From Chloroflexota bacterium (GTDB lineage: Bacteria; Chloroflexota; Dehalococcoidia; SM23-28-2; RBG-16-64-32), in the NCBI GenBank assembly GCA_022561095.1, contig JADFRV010000019.1, forward strand, positions 1 through 21,067: a stretch of 21,067 nt of DNA, given 5' to 3'. Positions 8,002 through 17,861 of this stretch are shown one piece after another. Every line of letters starts with the position of its first letter. Positions within the stretch are counted from its first letter, which is position 1. Made by a program: the position numbers and the translations under genes. The notes beneath the pieces are model-generated. The model did not search any database. It was not told the DNA's origin and worked only from the letters and a program-made list of their open reading frames with translations.

Positions 8002-9170
8002 GCAAGCGACCGGCACAACCAGACGCTAGGGCGATGAGGCGTGGCAACGACGCCCGTCTGGCGGCCGCCAACTTCGACCTCGCCCCCTTCACCCTGGCCT
8101 GGGAGATCACGCGCGCCTGCGCCCTGTCTTGCCTTCACTGCCGCGCCGACGCCCAACCTCGCCCTGATCCCCGCGAGCTTACGACCGCCGAGGCGATAGG
8201 CGTCATCGACCAGATCCGTGACCTGGGCAACCCCATACTGGTGGTCACTGGCGGCGACCCTCTGATGCGTCGCGACGTCTACGATCTGCTGGCCTACGCG
8301 GTCGATAAAGGGCTGCGAACCTCCCTCGCCCCCAGCGCCACGGCGCTGGTTACCGCCAAGAACCTGGCTCGCGTACGCCGGGCCGGAGTCCGCCGCGTCG
8401 CCATCAGCCTGGACGGCCCCACCGCCCAGGTGCACGACCGCTTCCGCGGTTTCAGCGGCTCCTTCCAGCGGACGCTGGAGATCATGCGCGACGTGAGGGA
8501 GGCGGGGCTCGCCCTCCAGATCAACACCACCGTCAGCCGCTACAGCTTGCCGGTGCTGGCCGAGATGCCGGAGGTAGTGGCCAAGGCTGAGGCGGTCCAA
8601 TGGAGCGTATTCTTTCTAGTTCCTACGGGCCGCGGCAAGGCCGAGGACATGATATCCGCTGAGGACCACGAACTGCTCTTCCACTGGCTGTACGACCTCT
8701 CCCGCCACGCCCCCTTCGACGTCAAGAGCACTGCCGCGCCGGCCTACCGCCGCGTGGCCGTTCAGCGAGCGAGGGGGGAACGCAGGGATGAAAGCGGACA
8801 GGCTGTCAGATCGGTAGCCGGGGCGGGCTACCGCTTCAAGGATGGGCTGGACCGGCCCGGCCTCGGCGTCAACGACGGCAAGGGGTTCGCCTTTATCTCC
8901 CATATCGGGGAGGTCTGTCCTTCGGGTTTCTTGCCCTTGATTGGCGGTAACGTGCGCGAGCGGCCGCTGGCCGATATCTACCGCCGGTCGCAGCTCTTCC
9001 GTGACCTCCGCGATCCCGAAAAGCTGAAGGGAAGGTGCGGCGCCTGCGAGTTCCGCGCCGTCTGCGGCGGCAGCCGCGCCCGGGCCTGGGCGGTCACCGG
9101 CGACTACCTGGCCGAGGATCCGTCATGTATTTACCAGCCGGCAAGGGAGAGCTATGCCCCGGACCGCTAG
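7998..9170 (+). CDS. Radical SAM/SPASM protein, TIGR04053-type, AhbD-related
   Basis: A protein of about 390 residues with the cluster motif CALSCLHC (C41, C45, C48), TGGDPLMRRDVYDL, VAISLDG, the conserved QWSVFFLVPTGRG block, the GFAFISHIGEVCPSGFLPL strand, and a C-terminal cysteine set ending in CGACEFRAVCGGSRARA and C in DPSCIYQP. These match the TIGR04053-type family, a sister of AhbD, which makes heme b from Fe-coproporphyrin III. With the preceding NirJ/AhbC-like gene it suggests a two-step heme-modification unit. I chose the GTG at 7998 because it makes a GTGA overlap with the upstream stop; an ATG at 7959 would overlap further, and an ATG at 8034 is also possible. Its last 77 bp overlap the convergent mobA gene. 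Confidence 0.85.
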   Translation: MSKRPAQPDARAMRRGNDARLAAANFDLAPFTLAWEITRACALSCLHCRADAQPRPDPRELTTAEAIGVIDQIRDLGNPILVVTGGDPLMRRDVYDLLAYAVDKGLRTSLAPSATALVTAKNLARVRRAGVRRVAISLDGPTAQVHDRFRGFSGSFQRTLEIMRDVREAGLALQINTTVSRYSLPVLAEMPEVVAKAEAVQWSVFFLVPTGRGKAEDMISAEDHELLFHWLYDLSRHAPFDVKSTAAPAYRRVAVQRARGERRDESGQAVRSVAGAGYRFKDGLDRPGLGVNDGKGFAFISHIGEVCPSGFLPLIGGNVRERPLADIYRRSQLFRDLRDPEKLKGRCGACEFRAVCGGSRARAWAVTGDYLAEDPSCIYQPARESYAPDR

Positions 9171-9819
9171 CGCGATTAGGGTCGTCCTGGCGTTCTAGCA
9201 GCAGGGTGTCAGATGCAGGCTCACTCACAGCTAGGACTCGCATCAAGTCGTCCGGCTCATTAAGGTTAAGAAATGAGAGGCCCTCGGGGTCGAGCCGTTG
9301 GACGGTGGCGAAGGGTAGGGTTCTCATGCGGACGCGCGATAGCAGATCGGTTAATGCGAGGAGGTCCCGGGTCAGGAGATCTTCCACCGTCGCCAGGCAG
9401 GCCTTGGCGTAGATGGAGTGCAGGGGCTGCCACCTCCCCCCTATGCTGGGCACCAGCGCCTCATAATCTCGAGGGAGGTCGGCCATGTAGCGCAGCAGGC
9501 GCGGGTTGAGGAACGGCATATCGCAGGCCACTGCCAGGGCGAAGGGGGCGTCGATCGCCCGCAGGCCGGCATGCAGCCCCCCCATGGGGCCGCAACCGGC
9601 GACGATGTCGGTCACACGACGTGCTGGCAGGGCGAGATCCGCATAGCGACCGGTGGCCTCCGTGACCACCACAACTTCGCCGCAGATGCTCTTCAGGACC
9701 TCCACCACTGACAGGATCACCGGTCGGCCGTCCGGCAGGGCGAGACGTGCCTTGTCCGTACCCATGCGCTGGCTCTTCCCACCAGCGAGAACTATCCCGG
9801 CAGTGGGATCCGACACCAC
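9094..9819 (-). CDS. mobA: Molybdenum cofactor guanylyltransferase MobA
   Basis: The 241-residue cytoplasmic enzyme attaches GMP to molybdopterin, giving the bis-guanine-dinucleotide cofactor that DMSO-reductase-family enzymes need. The nucleotidyltransferase signature LAGGKSQRMGTDKA is at about residues 11-24, with the metal-binding ACDMPFLNP block near 98-106 and the C-terminal FLNLNEPDDL motif near 194-203. The start is GTG at 9819, with AAGGAG about 10 nt upstream, only 2 nt after mobB. The last 35 or so residues go beyond the usual family end and overlap the 3' end of the convergent radical SAM gene. It is the last gene of the oxidoreductase operon and presumably supplies its cofactor. 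Confidence 0.92.
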   Translation of the reverse strand: MVSDPTAGIVLAGGKSQRMGTDKARLALPDGRPVILSVVEVLKSICGEVVVVTEATGRYADLALPARRVTDIVAGCGPMGGLHAGLRAIDAPFALAVACDMPFLNPRLLRYMADLPRDYEALVPSIGGRWQPLHSIYAKACLATVEDLLTRDLLALTDLLSRVRMRTLPFATVQRLDPEGLSFLNLNEPDDLMRVLAVSEPASDTLLLERQDDPNRASGPGHSSPLPAGKYMTDPRPGSRR

Positions 9820-9821
9820 TG

Positions 9822-10343
9822 CTAATCTCTCCTTGCAGCTCGCGACACCTGGGGCCGCAGGCCGAACGTGGCCTCCAGCAGGTCCGCCACCTCCGCCGCC
9901 TCGTTCAGCCCGAACTGGGGCACCGGCAGGTCGAACGCCTGATCTGACACAATGGCCAGCAGTTCCTCTCGCGGCGAGACAAGCTCTGAGCCTCTCTCTC
10001 GGCGCGACACCTCGATCTTCGGTCTGCTCGCGCTACGATATCCCTCAGCCAACACCATATCCACCCGGTCGGCGACCATGGCCGCTAAGTCGTCCAGCGT
10101 TCGCTCCTCATCTACACTCTCCAGCATCGCCAGTTTGTGCGGAGCCGAGATAAGCACGATGTCGCTGCCTGCCTGGCTCAGCCGCCAGGTGTCCTTGCCG
10201 GGATGGTCCATTTGAAAGTTGTGCGCGTCGTGCTTGATAGCCGCCACCCGGTAGCCGTGGCCCTTGAGCTCCTGGATGAGCTTCTCCAGGAAGGTGGTCT
10301 TACCGACACCGGAGTTGCCGACGATGCTTACTACTGGAAACAC
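9822..10343 (-). CDS. mobB: Molybdopterin-guanine dinucleotide biosynthesis adaptor MobB
   Basis: A 173-residue P-loop GTP-binding protein that works with MobA in cofactor maturation. It has the Walker A GNSGVGKTT (about residues 9-17), the MobB-specific IKHDAHNFQMDHPGKDT (about 36-52) and LAEGYRSASRPKIEV (about 98-112). Its length is normal for the family. The start is GTG with a GAGG ribosome binding site close upstream. It sits 22 nt after the membrane-protein gene and 2 nt before mobA, so it is almost certainly co-transcribed with the oxidoreductase genes. Confidence 0.93.
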   Translation of the reverse strand: MFPVVSIVGNSGVGKTTFLEKLIQELKGHGYRVAAIKHDAHNFQMDHPGKDTWRLSQAGSDIVLISAPHKLAMLESVDEERTLDDLAAMVADRVDMVLAEGYRSASRPKIEVSRRERGSELVSPREELLAIVSDQAFDLPVPQFGLNEAAEVADLLEATFGLRPQVSRAARRD

Positions 10344-10365
10344 GACCTCACACCATTCAGCTCAG

Positions 10366-11376
10366 CTACACTCCTTTGACCCAGGTCCGCGGGCCCGCCC
10401 ACTGGACGGCCCCGCTGAGGAGGGCCACGCCCACTAGCAGCAACAGGTGGTGGTAGGTGGATTCCGCCATGTACCCGGCGAGCAGAACCAAGAGCAGTCC
10501 CGCCGCAGTCCAGAATGCGTCGCCACTACGCCAGCAGGCCACCAGCGTCAGCAGGTACAGCGCCAGGGCCAGGAGATAGATAGGGAAAGGCAGGAACAGG
10601 CTGAGGCCGGTGGTCCAGAGGGCTAGGATGGCCATCGTAGAAGCGGGGGACAGGCCGGCGAGCGTGAGCGCGAGCAGCACGGCCGCCACCGCCGCCAGGC
10701 CCGCTTTTCCCACCCAGCGCCAGCGGGGAAGGCCCCAGGCCCAGAAGGCGGCAGCAGCGGCCACCACCGCCAGCGCTTCACCCAGCCGCAGCACTTCGAT
10801 GGTCAGCGGCGGCACCGCTCCGTAGTCCAGAATCTGGTAGAACAAGTAGCTGAGAACATAATACTGATAGCTGAGGTAGGCGGCTGCGACCAGAATCAAG
10901 GCCAGCGTGGCTGCGGGCCCGACACGCCTCTCACTAACGGTTACGATAGTGATGAACCCAACGAGCAGGGCGACCGTCACCCCGAACAAGGCGTCGGCAG
11001 CGGGCGCATCAATTATCAAGCTCAGCGCCAGGCCGGAAAGCATCGCCAGCGAGAGGCCGACAAGGGCCACACGGCCCAGGCTGCTCTCCATTCGCTGCAC
11101 CATGGAGGCAAGGATCACCACCACCAGCCCTATCGCCAGCAGCGAAGCGAAGTTGAAGGCGAGAGAGCCGAGGAACGAAGCCGCCTGGAATGCGCCGGCC
11201 ACGCCTTCTCCCTTGGGGACGTGCACTCCGATCCGGATCACCCCACGCAGCAGCAGCGTCTCCGCCAGGACTGCTGCCAGAAGCACGGCTGTCAGCTGCT
11301 GTAAGCCAGTGGCCGTTAGGGCTGGCAACCATATTCGCTTTGCGGCCGCGCGGCGCGGCGCGGCTCCCTCCAGCAT
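10366..11376 (-). CDS. Unrecognised polytopic membrane protein in the oxidoreductase operon
   Basis: A 336-residue protein with about ten hydrophobic segments (roughly residues 20-44, 68-92, 101-121, 128-147, 154-176, 192-214, 222-241, 247-281, 287-303 and 308-325). It has no signal peptide apart from the first helix and no cysteine pairs. The only histidines I see are H52 and the pair H309-H310 at the start of the last helix. I do not recognise the family; it is not like NarI or NrfD by eye. The ATG has GGGAAGGGAT a few bases upstream and lies 3 nt after the heme-b subunit gene, so tight co-expression is likely. Possible roles are a membrane partner of the heme-b subunit for electron exchange, an assembly factor, or a nitrate/nitrite transporter, but none is shown by the sequence. 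Confidence 0.8.
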   Translation of the reverse strand: MLEGAAPRRAAAKRIWLPALTATGLQQLTAVLLAAVLAETLLLRGVIRIGVHVPKGEGVAGAFQAASFLGSLAFNFASLLAIGLVVVILASMVQRMESSLGRVALVGLSLAMLSGLALSLIIDAPAADALFGVTVALLVGFITIVTVSERRVGPAATLALILVAAAYLSYQYYVLSYLFYQILDYGAVPPLTIEVLRLGEALAVVAAAAAFWAWGLPRWRWVGKAGLAAVAAVLLALTLAGLSPASTMAILALWTTGLSLFLPFPIYLLALALYLLTLVACWRSGDAFWTAAGLLLVLLAGYMAESTYHHLLLLVGVALLSGAVQWAGPRTWVKGV

Positions 11377-11379
11377 GGC

Positions 11380-12357
11380 CTATCCCTTCCCGCGCTGTCT
11401 GCCGTACAGGGCCAGCACCAGGGCCAGCACGGTCCCCCCCAACACCACGAGTACGATGAGCCAGACGGTGACTCCGCCGCCCGCCTCCGCCACCTCCGGT
11501 GACACCTCCAGCGTCAGGAACTGGGACACGGACTTGATGCCATCGCGCTCACCGCTTGCGCCGTCCCAGACGGCGAAGGCGACGTTGGTGCTCTCCTCCT
11601 CAGCGAACTGGGAGTAGTCGCCGTCGGCGCTCAGGTCGCGGGCGAACAGGACCCGCCAAGTGCCGTCGCGCCACTCGCCGGAGCCCTGAACCAGCTGATC
11701 CGGCGCCTGGGTGAGGGTGCCGAAGCTCCCAGCCAGGAGGTTGTCCACCGGGGTGGTCCGGTGCTCCCGGGCGAATACGTTGCCGACGGCACGGGCCGGA
11801 TAGAACACCTCCTCGTCCTCAAAAGGGTAGAGGTCCACGTGGGCGTCGGGGTAGGTGTCCTCCACATCGACGAAGCCCTGGTCGATGTCGGCCTGCCAGG
11901 CCGCCTTCCACTGCCAGACGTTCACCGGCGCAGTCGGATCGCCCATGCAGAAAGAGGGTACGGACTCACCCTCGCTCACGGGAAACTGCACGGCCGCAGC
12001 GTCACTGAACTCTGTTTGGCGGCTTACCAGCGTGTCCTGGGAGTCGTCCTCCCATTCCAGAAGCACATACAGGCGCTGGCCGTCATGAAGGGCGCGGGCG
12101 GTGACGGTGCGGTCGCCCCCTCCCTTGGGCGGCGTGATATTCTGGGCGCTCAGAGGCGCTTCCACGGGGTTCGCCCGTCTCCAAGCCCCGTCGAAGGGGT
12201 CGTCCAGGGGAATGTCCAGCTCGCTTCGTTTGGCCACGAGCGTAACCGTCTGGGAGGACGCGAGCCGCATGTCAGTTAGGGTTAGCGCGGTGGCCGCGAT
12301 GAGCGCCAGCAGCGTTATCCCGACGACCGTCCATCTAGCGCCGCTGTGCATCGTCAT
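11380..12357 (-). CDS. nxrC: Heme-b gamma subunit, ethylbenzene dehydrogenase type (NxrC-like)
   Basis: This 325-residue subunit is predicted to carry a b heme outside the cytoplasmic membrane and link the iron-sulfur chain to the membrane or a soluble cytochrome. It starts with an uncleaved or cleavable signal (about residues 8-28), followed by the beta-rich dehydrogenase-gamma fold: LDDPFDGAWRRA, LYVLLEWEDDSQD, and FCMGDPTAPVNVWQWKA with M138 as the likely axial heme ligand, as in EbdC. K275 in the GIKSVSQF stretch is the candidate second ligand. A C-terminal membrane helix (about 297-317) ends in basic residues, so the protein appears anchored. The family includes EbdC, SerC, ClrC and the NxrC of Nitrospira. 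A second ATG two codons in is equally possible as start. It lies between the chaperone and the unknown membrane protein. Confidence 0.85.
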   Translation of the reverse strand: MTMHSGARWTVVGITLLALIAATALTLTDMRLASSQTVTLVAKRSELDIPLDDPFDGAWRRANPVEAPLSAQNITPPKGGGDRTVTARALHDGQRLYVLLEWEDDSQDTLVSRQTEFSDAAAVQFPVSEGESVPSFCMGDPTAPVNVWQWKAAWQADIDQGFVDVEDTYPDAHVDLYPFEDEEVFYPARAVGNVFAREHRTTPVDNLLAGSFGTLTQAPDQLVQGSGEWRDGTWRVLFARDLSADGDYSQFAEEESTNVAFAVWDGASGERDGIKSVSQFLTLEVSPEVAEAGGGVTVWLIVLVVLGGTVLALVLALYGRQRGKG

Positions 12358-12369
12358 CTCCCGACCTGC

Positions 12370-13113
12370 CTACTGGCACCCCTCGGCTACCGGACAGCTG
12401 AAATCCTCAGGGCTCTGCTTCCGCCAGTCGGCACTGACGGAGACGGCTTCCGGATGCGCCCTGAGGAACTCCACCTCAGCCGTGAGGAACGCCTCCACGA
12501 GCGATGCCAGGCAACCGTAGTAGCCTCCGTTGGCCTTCTGGCCCAGCCGCTGCGCGAACCGAGTCGCCCACCGACCCAGGTGGTCCTGCACGAACTTTCG
12601 CTGGACGTCCCGGCAGAGGCGGGCCTTGGCGGGGCCGTGGTGTGTCAGCGCATACGCCTCCTTGTACGTCAGGAAGTGCATGAACTCCAACTCGACGCTT
12701 ATGTGGTCCAGCCGCTCCTTGTCCGCTATCTCCAGGCCGAATGCACGGAAAAAGCCACCTATGTCGCTAAGCTCCTGGGTCTCCTGGAAGATGTGGCTGG
12801 CGGTGTAGAACGTCTCGCAGGGCGGGCAGTCGAGAGACAGGATGTGGGTGAAGATCCGCCGGTGCTCGGTCTGAAGCTGGGTCGCGTCCGCGCTCTGCAG
12901 CTGCTCGCCGAACGCCGCCAGCAGCGGAGCCACACGCGCTGGCAGCGGCGCCGCCGCCCGCTGGGCCTGGGGCAGGTCTACCTCCTGGAGGGCCGACACC
13001 GCCTCCTGGCTGGGATAGACCAGGGCCTGGGACATCAGCTGGTAGAGGGCGCTACGGGAGAGGGCCCGCCCTGCCGCTTTTTCCTTTCGAGTGTCCCTTG
13101 TCTGCGTTACCAC
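12370..13113 (-). CDS. TorD/NarJ-family molybdoenzyme chaperone
   Basis: A 247-residue all-helical cytoplasmic protein that should bind the catalytic subunit, helping cofactor insertion and proofreading Tat export. Family features are SALYQLMSQALVYPS near the N-terminus (about 21-35), the EHRRIFTHILSLDCPPCETFYT block (about 83-104), and LDHISVELEFMHFLTYKEAYAL (about 134-155). These resemble the chaperones of type II DMSO-reductase operons (NarJ, DdhD, EbdD and the TorD-like protein of NXR clusters). The start is GTG with GAGGTGG close upstream, 9 nt after the beta-subunit gene. The C-terminus is hydrophilic with a late cysteine pair of unknown meaning. Confidence 0.9.
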   Translation of the reverse strand: MVTQTRDTRKEKAAGRALSRSALYQLMSQALVYPSQEAVSALQEVDLPQAQRAAAPLPARVAPLLAAFGEQLQSADATQLQTEHRRIFTHILSLDCPPCETFYTASHIFQETQELSDIGGFFRAFGLEIADKERLDHISVELEFMHFLTYKEAYALTHHGPAKARLCRDVQRKFVQDHLGRWATRFAQRLGQKANGGYYGCLASLVEAFLTAEVEFLRAHPEAVSVSADWRKQSPEDFSCPVAEGCQ

Positions 13114-13122
13114 CTGCCCACC

Positions 13123-14376
<1,254 letters not shown>

Positions 14377-14381
14377 TGTGG

Positions 14382-17300
14382 CTAGCCTTCCTTCACCTGG
14401 GTCAGGTCTCCCGCCAGGTACTTGTTCATCACTTCGTTCTCCTTGGCCGGGGTGAGGCCGGTCGTCGCCGGCTCCCACACACCTTCCCCATCCGGGCCAC
14501 CGGGCTCTGCCTTGGTGATCCTGACCAGCGTCTCCTTTGGCACCGTGTTTATCGCGTGGTTGTCCGCCTCGCCACCGAACATGAAGGCCACCGCCACCTT
14601 CTTCTTGTGGAACAGGGTGTCGGTCTGGTGCATCGGCATCGCCCAATCACGGGTCAGGCTCTGGTGTGAGCCGTAGCGGAGGTTAGCCTGATAGCCGGTG
14701 TCCTCCGAGACTGCACGGCCATCGGGCCGGGTCTCGTGGGCCTTCACCGACCTCTCGGTGGCCATGGACGGGGAGTGCTTGATCATGATCACGTTGTACG
14801 GGTAGGCAGGGTTGAACTTGGCCCGCAGCATCAGCCGCGCCACCTTGTAGAACGGATCGTCCTCACTCCATCCAAGGTAGGGACGGTCGGCCGGGTTGGC
14901 GTCCACGAAGACATAGTCGCCGTCCTCGATGTCCAGGTCCTTGGCCGCCTCGGGGTTGATGTGGAGCTGGTGCTCGCCGACGCCGGGCATCCGCTTATCC
15001 TGGCGGTAGGGGTCGCCGAAGTTGGAGTCCCAGATGGCGTGCCAGTCGACAGAGCTCCACTGGGAGTGGACGCGGTGGCGCGTTTTTGGCGTCAGACAGT
15101 AGAAGTGGAATCCCTGCTCCCAGAGCGGGTTCTTCGTCTTCTTGACCTCCGCCCAGGACATCTTGTTGTTTGCCACCGTGCGCACGTCGCCGTCAAGGAC
15201 CTCGCTCTGCAGCATCTCGGGGGTGATACCGAAATTGTCGGGCCGGATATAGGGGTTGCTGCTGACGATGACGTTAGGCATGTAGGGCGTTGCCTCCGGC
15301 CCCTCGCGGTGCACGACGAAATTCTCCCCATACTGGATCGCCTCCGGTATGTCGCAGTAGGCGTTCATGCGACCGGTGTCGGTGAAGAATGGGACGTTGT
15401 CATGAGTCTGTTCGTAGAAGGGAATGCGGGGGTAGGTGCGGAACATCATGAGGGCGGCGCCGGGCTCGCCGAACTTGCCGGCCATGATCTCATCCACCTT
15501 GTAGCCGGTAGTAGTGGTGGAGGAGTCCAGCAGCCGCTGCAGGTAGATCTCCGGCCGGCCCTCCAGGGCGAACTTCCAGTAGTCGGCCATCCGCGGGTCG
15601 TCCAGCTGCTCGCCGAGCTTCTTGGCCATCTCGGCGATGATGGTGACGTCGTCCTTGCTGTCGAATACCGGCTTAATGCCGTCCTTGCCCCAGATCTGGA
15701 GGAAGGGATTAGAGCAGGAGGCCGTGACCTCCAGGGACTGGAACTCCATCCAGGAGTTGGCGGGCAGGGTAACGTCGGAGTACTCGGCCGTGGCGGTCAT
15801 CTCGATGTCCTGGTTGATGATCAGGTCAATCTTGGGGTTGACGTTCTTGATGAGCTCATAGGCCCACTTAGCGTTGTTGATGATGTTCACGTTGTTGAAC
15901 CACATCACCTTTGTGGGCGTAGGCATGTGCGTCTTGCCGGTGAAGTTCTTGCGGCCGTCCCTCGGCGTTTCGACGATGAGAGCCTTGTCGCCGTGATCCC
16001 AGTAGGCTGGCTCCTCATCCTTCGCGTGCCCCTTGACTACGACATCCTTGCCCGAGGCTTTGGGGTCGAGGTTCGGCTTGAGGGGATCTTCGGCGACCCA
16101 GCCCTTGAAGCCGGGACCCGACCAGGGGGCGCTCTGGAAGAGAGCGGCCTTGTAGTTTCCGGCCCAGGTGTGGCATCCCGCTCCCGGCTGACCGATGTTG
16201 CCCGTGAGCATCAGCGGCAAATATGTCGCGCGGTTGTGAAGGGTGGCGTGGAACCAGTGGTTGACCCCTTCGCCAATGTGGATCGCCACCGGCTTGATCG
16301 TCGCGATGTCTTCGGCCAGACGCTCGATTAGCTCCTTGGGAGCGCCGGTGATCTCGTGCACCGTATCCAGGTCATAGTCCCGGAGGTGGACCTTGTACAT
16401 CTCCCACAGAGTCATCACCTCCACCTCGCTGCCGTCCGCCAGCTTTACCTTGTTCTTATAGTCCAGCGCCGGATCAAGCCCCGCCTGGGTCATCCGCTCG
16501 CCGACTTCGTCGCGGGTGATCGCTTTCAGGCTGTCGCTCTTCTGGTCGAAGACGACGAAATCACCAAGCTGCTCGTACTGCTCCTGTTTGAGGCCGTGGA
16601 GGGCGAAGCTGGGGCCGTCCTTGGACAGGCCGGGCTTGTATCCCGCGAACACCTCGTGCGGGTGCAGCCGCTTCAGGTTATCGGTACGAACCAGCAGCGG
16701 GAAATCAGTGAACGACTTGACGAACGCCTCGTCATGCAGCCCGCGGTCCATGATGATCTTGGTCACGGCCAGGAAGAGCGACGTGTCGGAAATGCCCGGT
16801 CGCACCGGTATCCAGTAGTCGGACTTCGTCGCCGGTGGGCTGTACTCGGGCGTGATGGTCACGATCTTGCCACCGCGCTCCATTAGCTCGTTGAAGAAGT
16901 GGTTCTCCGGCATCTTGTTCTCGACTAGATTCTTGCCGCACTGAATATGGAGACGGCTGTTTCGCAGGTCGTTGAAGTCGCAGTCTGAGGTCTGGAGGCC
17001 GTGGACGAAGGGGTGGCCCGGGGCCTGGTCCCCGTGCCAGGTGTAGTTGGCCCAGTTGCGGCCGCCCAACGCCTCGTCCGGGTCTAGGCCGCGGACGTGG
17101 CTGTCCAGTAGGGCGAGCATGTTGGAGAACCGGTACATTCCGTACTTGCCGATGACGCCCAGCAGGCCCATGCCGCCCCGAAGCTTGAATGTCCGGGTGC
17201 CTGCCCCCTGCATCGCCTCGATCATCTCGGGCTGATACCCCTCGGCCTCCAGCCGCTGGGCGCCCTCGTCGCCGCTGTAGAACTCGGCGATGGCGATCAT

Positions 17301-17858
17301 GCCGCGGGTGACGTAATCGTAGACCTCATCCCAGGACAGGCGGACGAACGTGTCCTGGCCGCGGGCGGTGAACATGTACTTGTCGCGATTGTCCGGCGTC
17401 AGCTCGGGGAATCCGTCGTCCGCCCACTGCTTCCAGCCCTGGCGCAGCATCGGGTGCTGGAGCCGATAGGGGCCGTAGACCCGACGGTGCATCGTCAGCC
17501 CCTTCTCGCAGCCGCGGGGATTCCAGTGGGCGGTAGCCTTGTTGCCCAGCAGGTCTGTGTAGCGGTCTACATCGTAGTTCTGCTCGATGCGGGTTACGAT
17601 GCCGTTGCGTGTGAAGGCGCGCAGCCGGCAGGCGTGGGTATCGTTGGGCGAGCAGACCCAGGTGAAGCTATCGTCGTAGCCGTACTGGTCGCGATAGACC
17701 TTCTCCCAATCGCGGTTGGGGTAGTCCTCCAGGGGGTTGCTGCTAGACACGACCTGGAGGCGGCGAAGGGCTAGAGACGACGAACTGCCGACGATGATGC
17801 CCGTGGCTGCGGCCGCACCACCCAGCGCCAAAAACCTACGACGGGTCAATCTCTTCAT
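14382..17858 (-). CDS. nxrA: Periplasmic-type nitrite oxidoreductase/nitrate reductase-like molybdopterin subunit
   Basis: The 1158-residue catalytic subunit belongs to the type II DMSO reductase family and interconverts nitrite and nitrate (direction undecided) at a molybdenum bis-MGD site. A Tat signal with TRRRFLALGG (5-14) and a hydrophobic stretch sends it outside the cytoplasm. The proximal iron-sulfur site is C69-x3-D73-x3-C77 with C117 in NPRGCEKG, so aspartate replaces one cysteine. D277 in TWHGDQAPGHP is the probable molybdenum ligand. Blocks such as RGGMGLLGVIGKYGMYRF, GLQTSDCDFNDLRNSRLHIQ and GKNLVENKMPENHF match the Nitrospira/anammox NXR clade rather than cytoplasmic NarG. Length agrees with that clade. 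The ATG at 17858 has GGGAGATAG upstream and follows the small upstream gene by 3 nt. Related enzymes in this clade include presumed nitrate reductases, so the assignment is by clade and not by activity. Confidence 0.93.
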   Translation of the reverse strand: MKRLTRRRFLALGGAAAATGIIVGSSSSLALRRLQVVSSSNPLEDYPNRDWEKVYRDQYGYDDSFTWVCSPNDTHACRLRAFTRNGIVTRIEQNYDVDRYTDLLGNKATAHWNPRGCEKGLTMHRRVYGPYRLQHPMLRQGWKQWADDGFPELTPDNRDKYMFTARGQDTFVRLSWDEVYDYVTRGMIAIAEFYSGDEGAQRLEAEGYQPEMIEAMQGAGTRTFKLRGGMGLLGVIGKYGMYRFSNMLALLDSHVRGLDPDEALGGRNWANYTWHGDQAPGHPFVHGLQTSDCDFNDLRNSRLHIQCGKNLVENKMPENHFFNELMERGGKIVTITPEYSPPATKSDYWIPVRPGISDTSLFLAVTKIIMDRGLHDEAFVKSFTDFPLLVRTDNLKRLHPHEVFAGYKPGLSKDGPSFALHGLKQEQYEQLGDFVVFDQKSDSLKAITRDEVGERMTQAGLDPALDYKNKVKLADGSEVEVMTLWEMYKVHLRDYDLDTVHEITGAPKELIERLAEDIATIKPVAIHIGEGVNHWFHATLHNRATYLPLMLTGNIGQPGAGCHTWAGNYKAALFQSAPWSGPGFKGWVAEDPLKPNLDPKASGKDVVVKGHAKDEEPAYWDHGDKALIVETPRDGRKNFTGKTHMPTPTKVMWFNNVNIINNAKWAYELIKNVNPKIDLIINQDIEMTATAEYSDVTLPANSWMEFQSLEVTASCSNPFLQIWGKDGIKPVFDSKDDVTIIAEMAKKLGEQLDDPRMADYWKFALEGRPEIYLQRLLDSSTTTTGYKVDEIMAGKFGEPGAALMMFRTYPRIPFYEQTHDNVPFFTDTGRMNAYCDIPEAIQYGENFVVHREGPEATPYMPNVIVSSNPYIRPDNFGITPEMLQSEVLDGDVRTVANNKMSWAEVKKTKNPLWEQGFHFYCLTPKTRHRVHSQWSSVDWHAIWDSNFGDPYRQDKRMPGVGEHQLHINPEAAKDLDIEDGDYVFVDANPADRPYLGWSEDDPFYKVARLMLRAKFNPAYPYNVIMIKHSPSMATERSVKAHETRPDGRAVSEDTGYQANLRYGSHQSLTRDWAMPMHQTDTLFHKKKVAVAFMFGGEADNHAINTVPKETLVRITKAEPGGPDGEGVWEPATTGLTPAKENEVMNKYLAGDLTQVKEG

Positions 17859-17861
17859 TGA

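Noticed and set aside
14377..14646. N-terminal extension of the beta subunit by 90 residues
   Set aside because: The extension lies wholly over the nxrA 3' end in another frame and is glycine/arginine-rich nonsense; the ATG at 14376 has a good ribosome binding site and the family start.
14736..16331. 531-codon plus-strand open frame opposite nxrA
   Set aside because: It mirrors the codons of the strongly conserved catalytic subunit and has no motif of its own.
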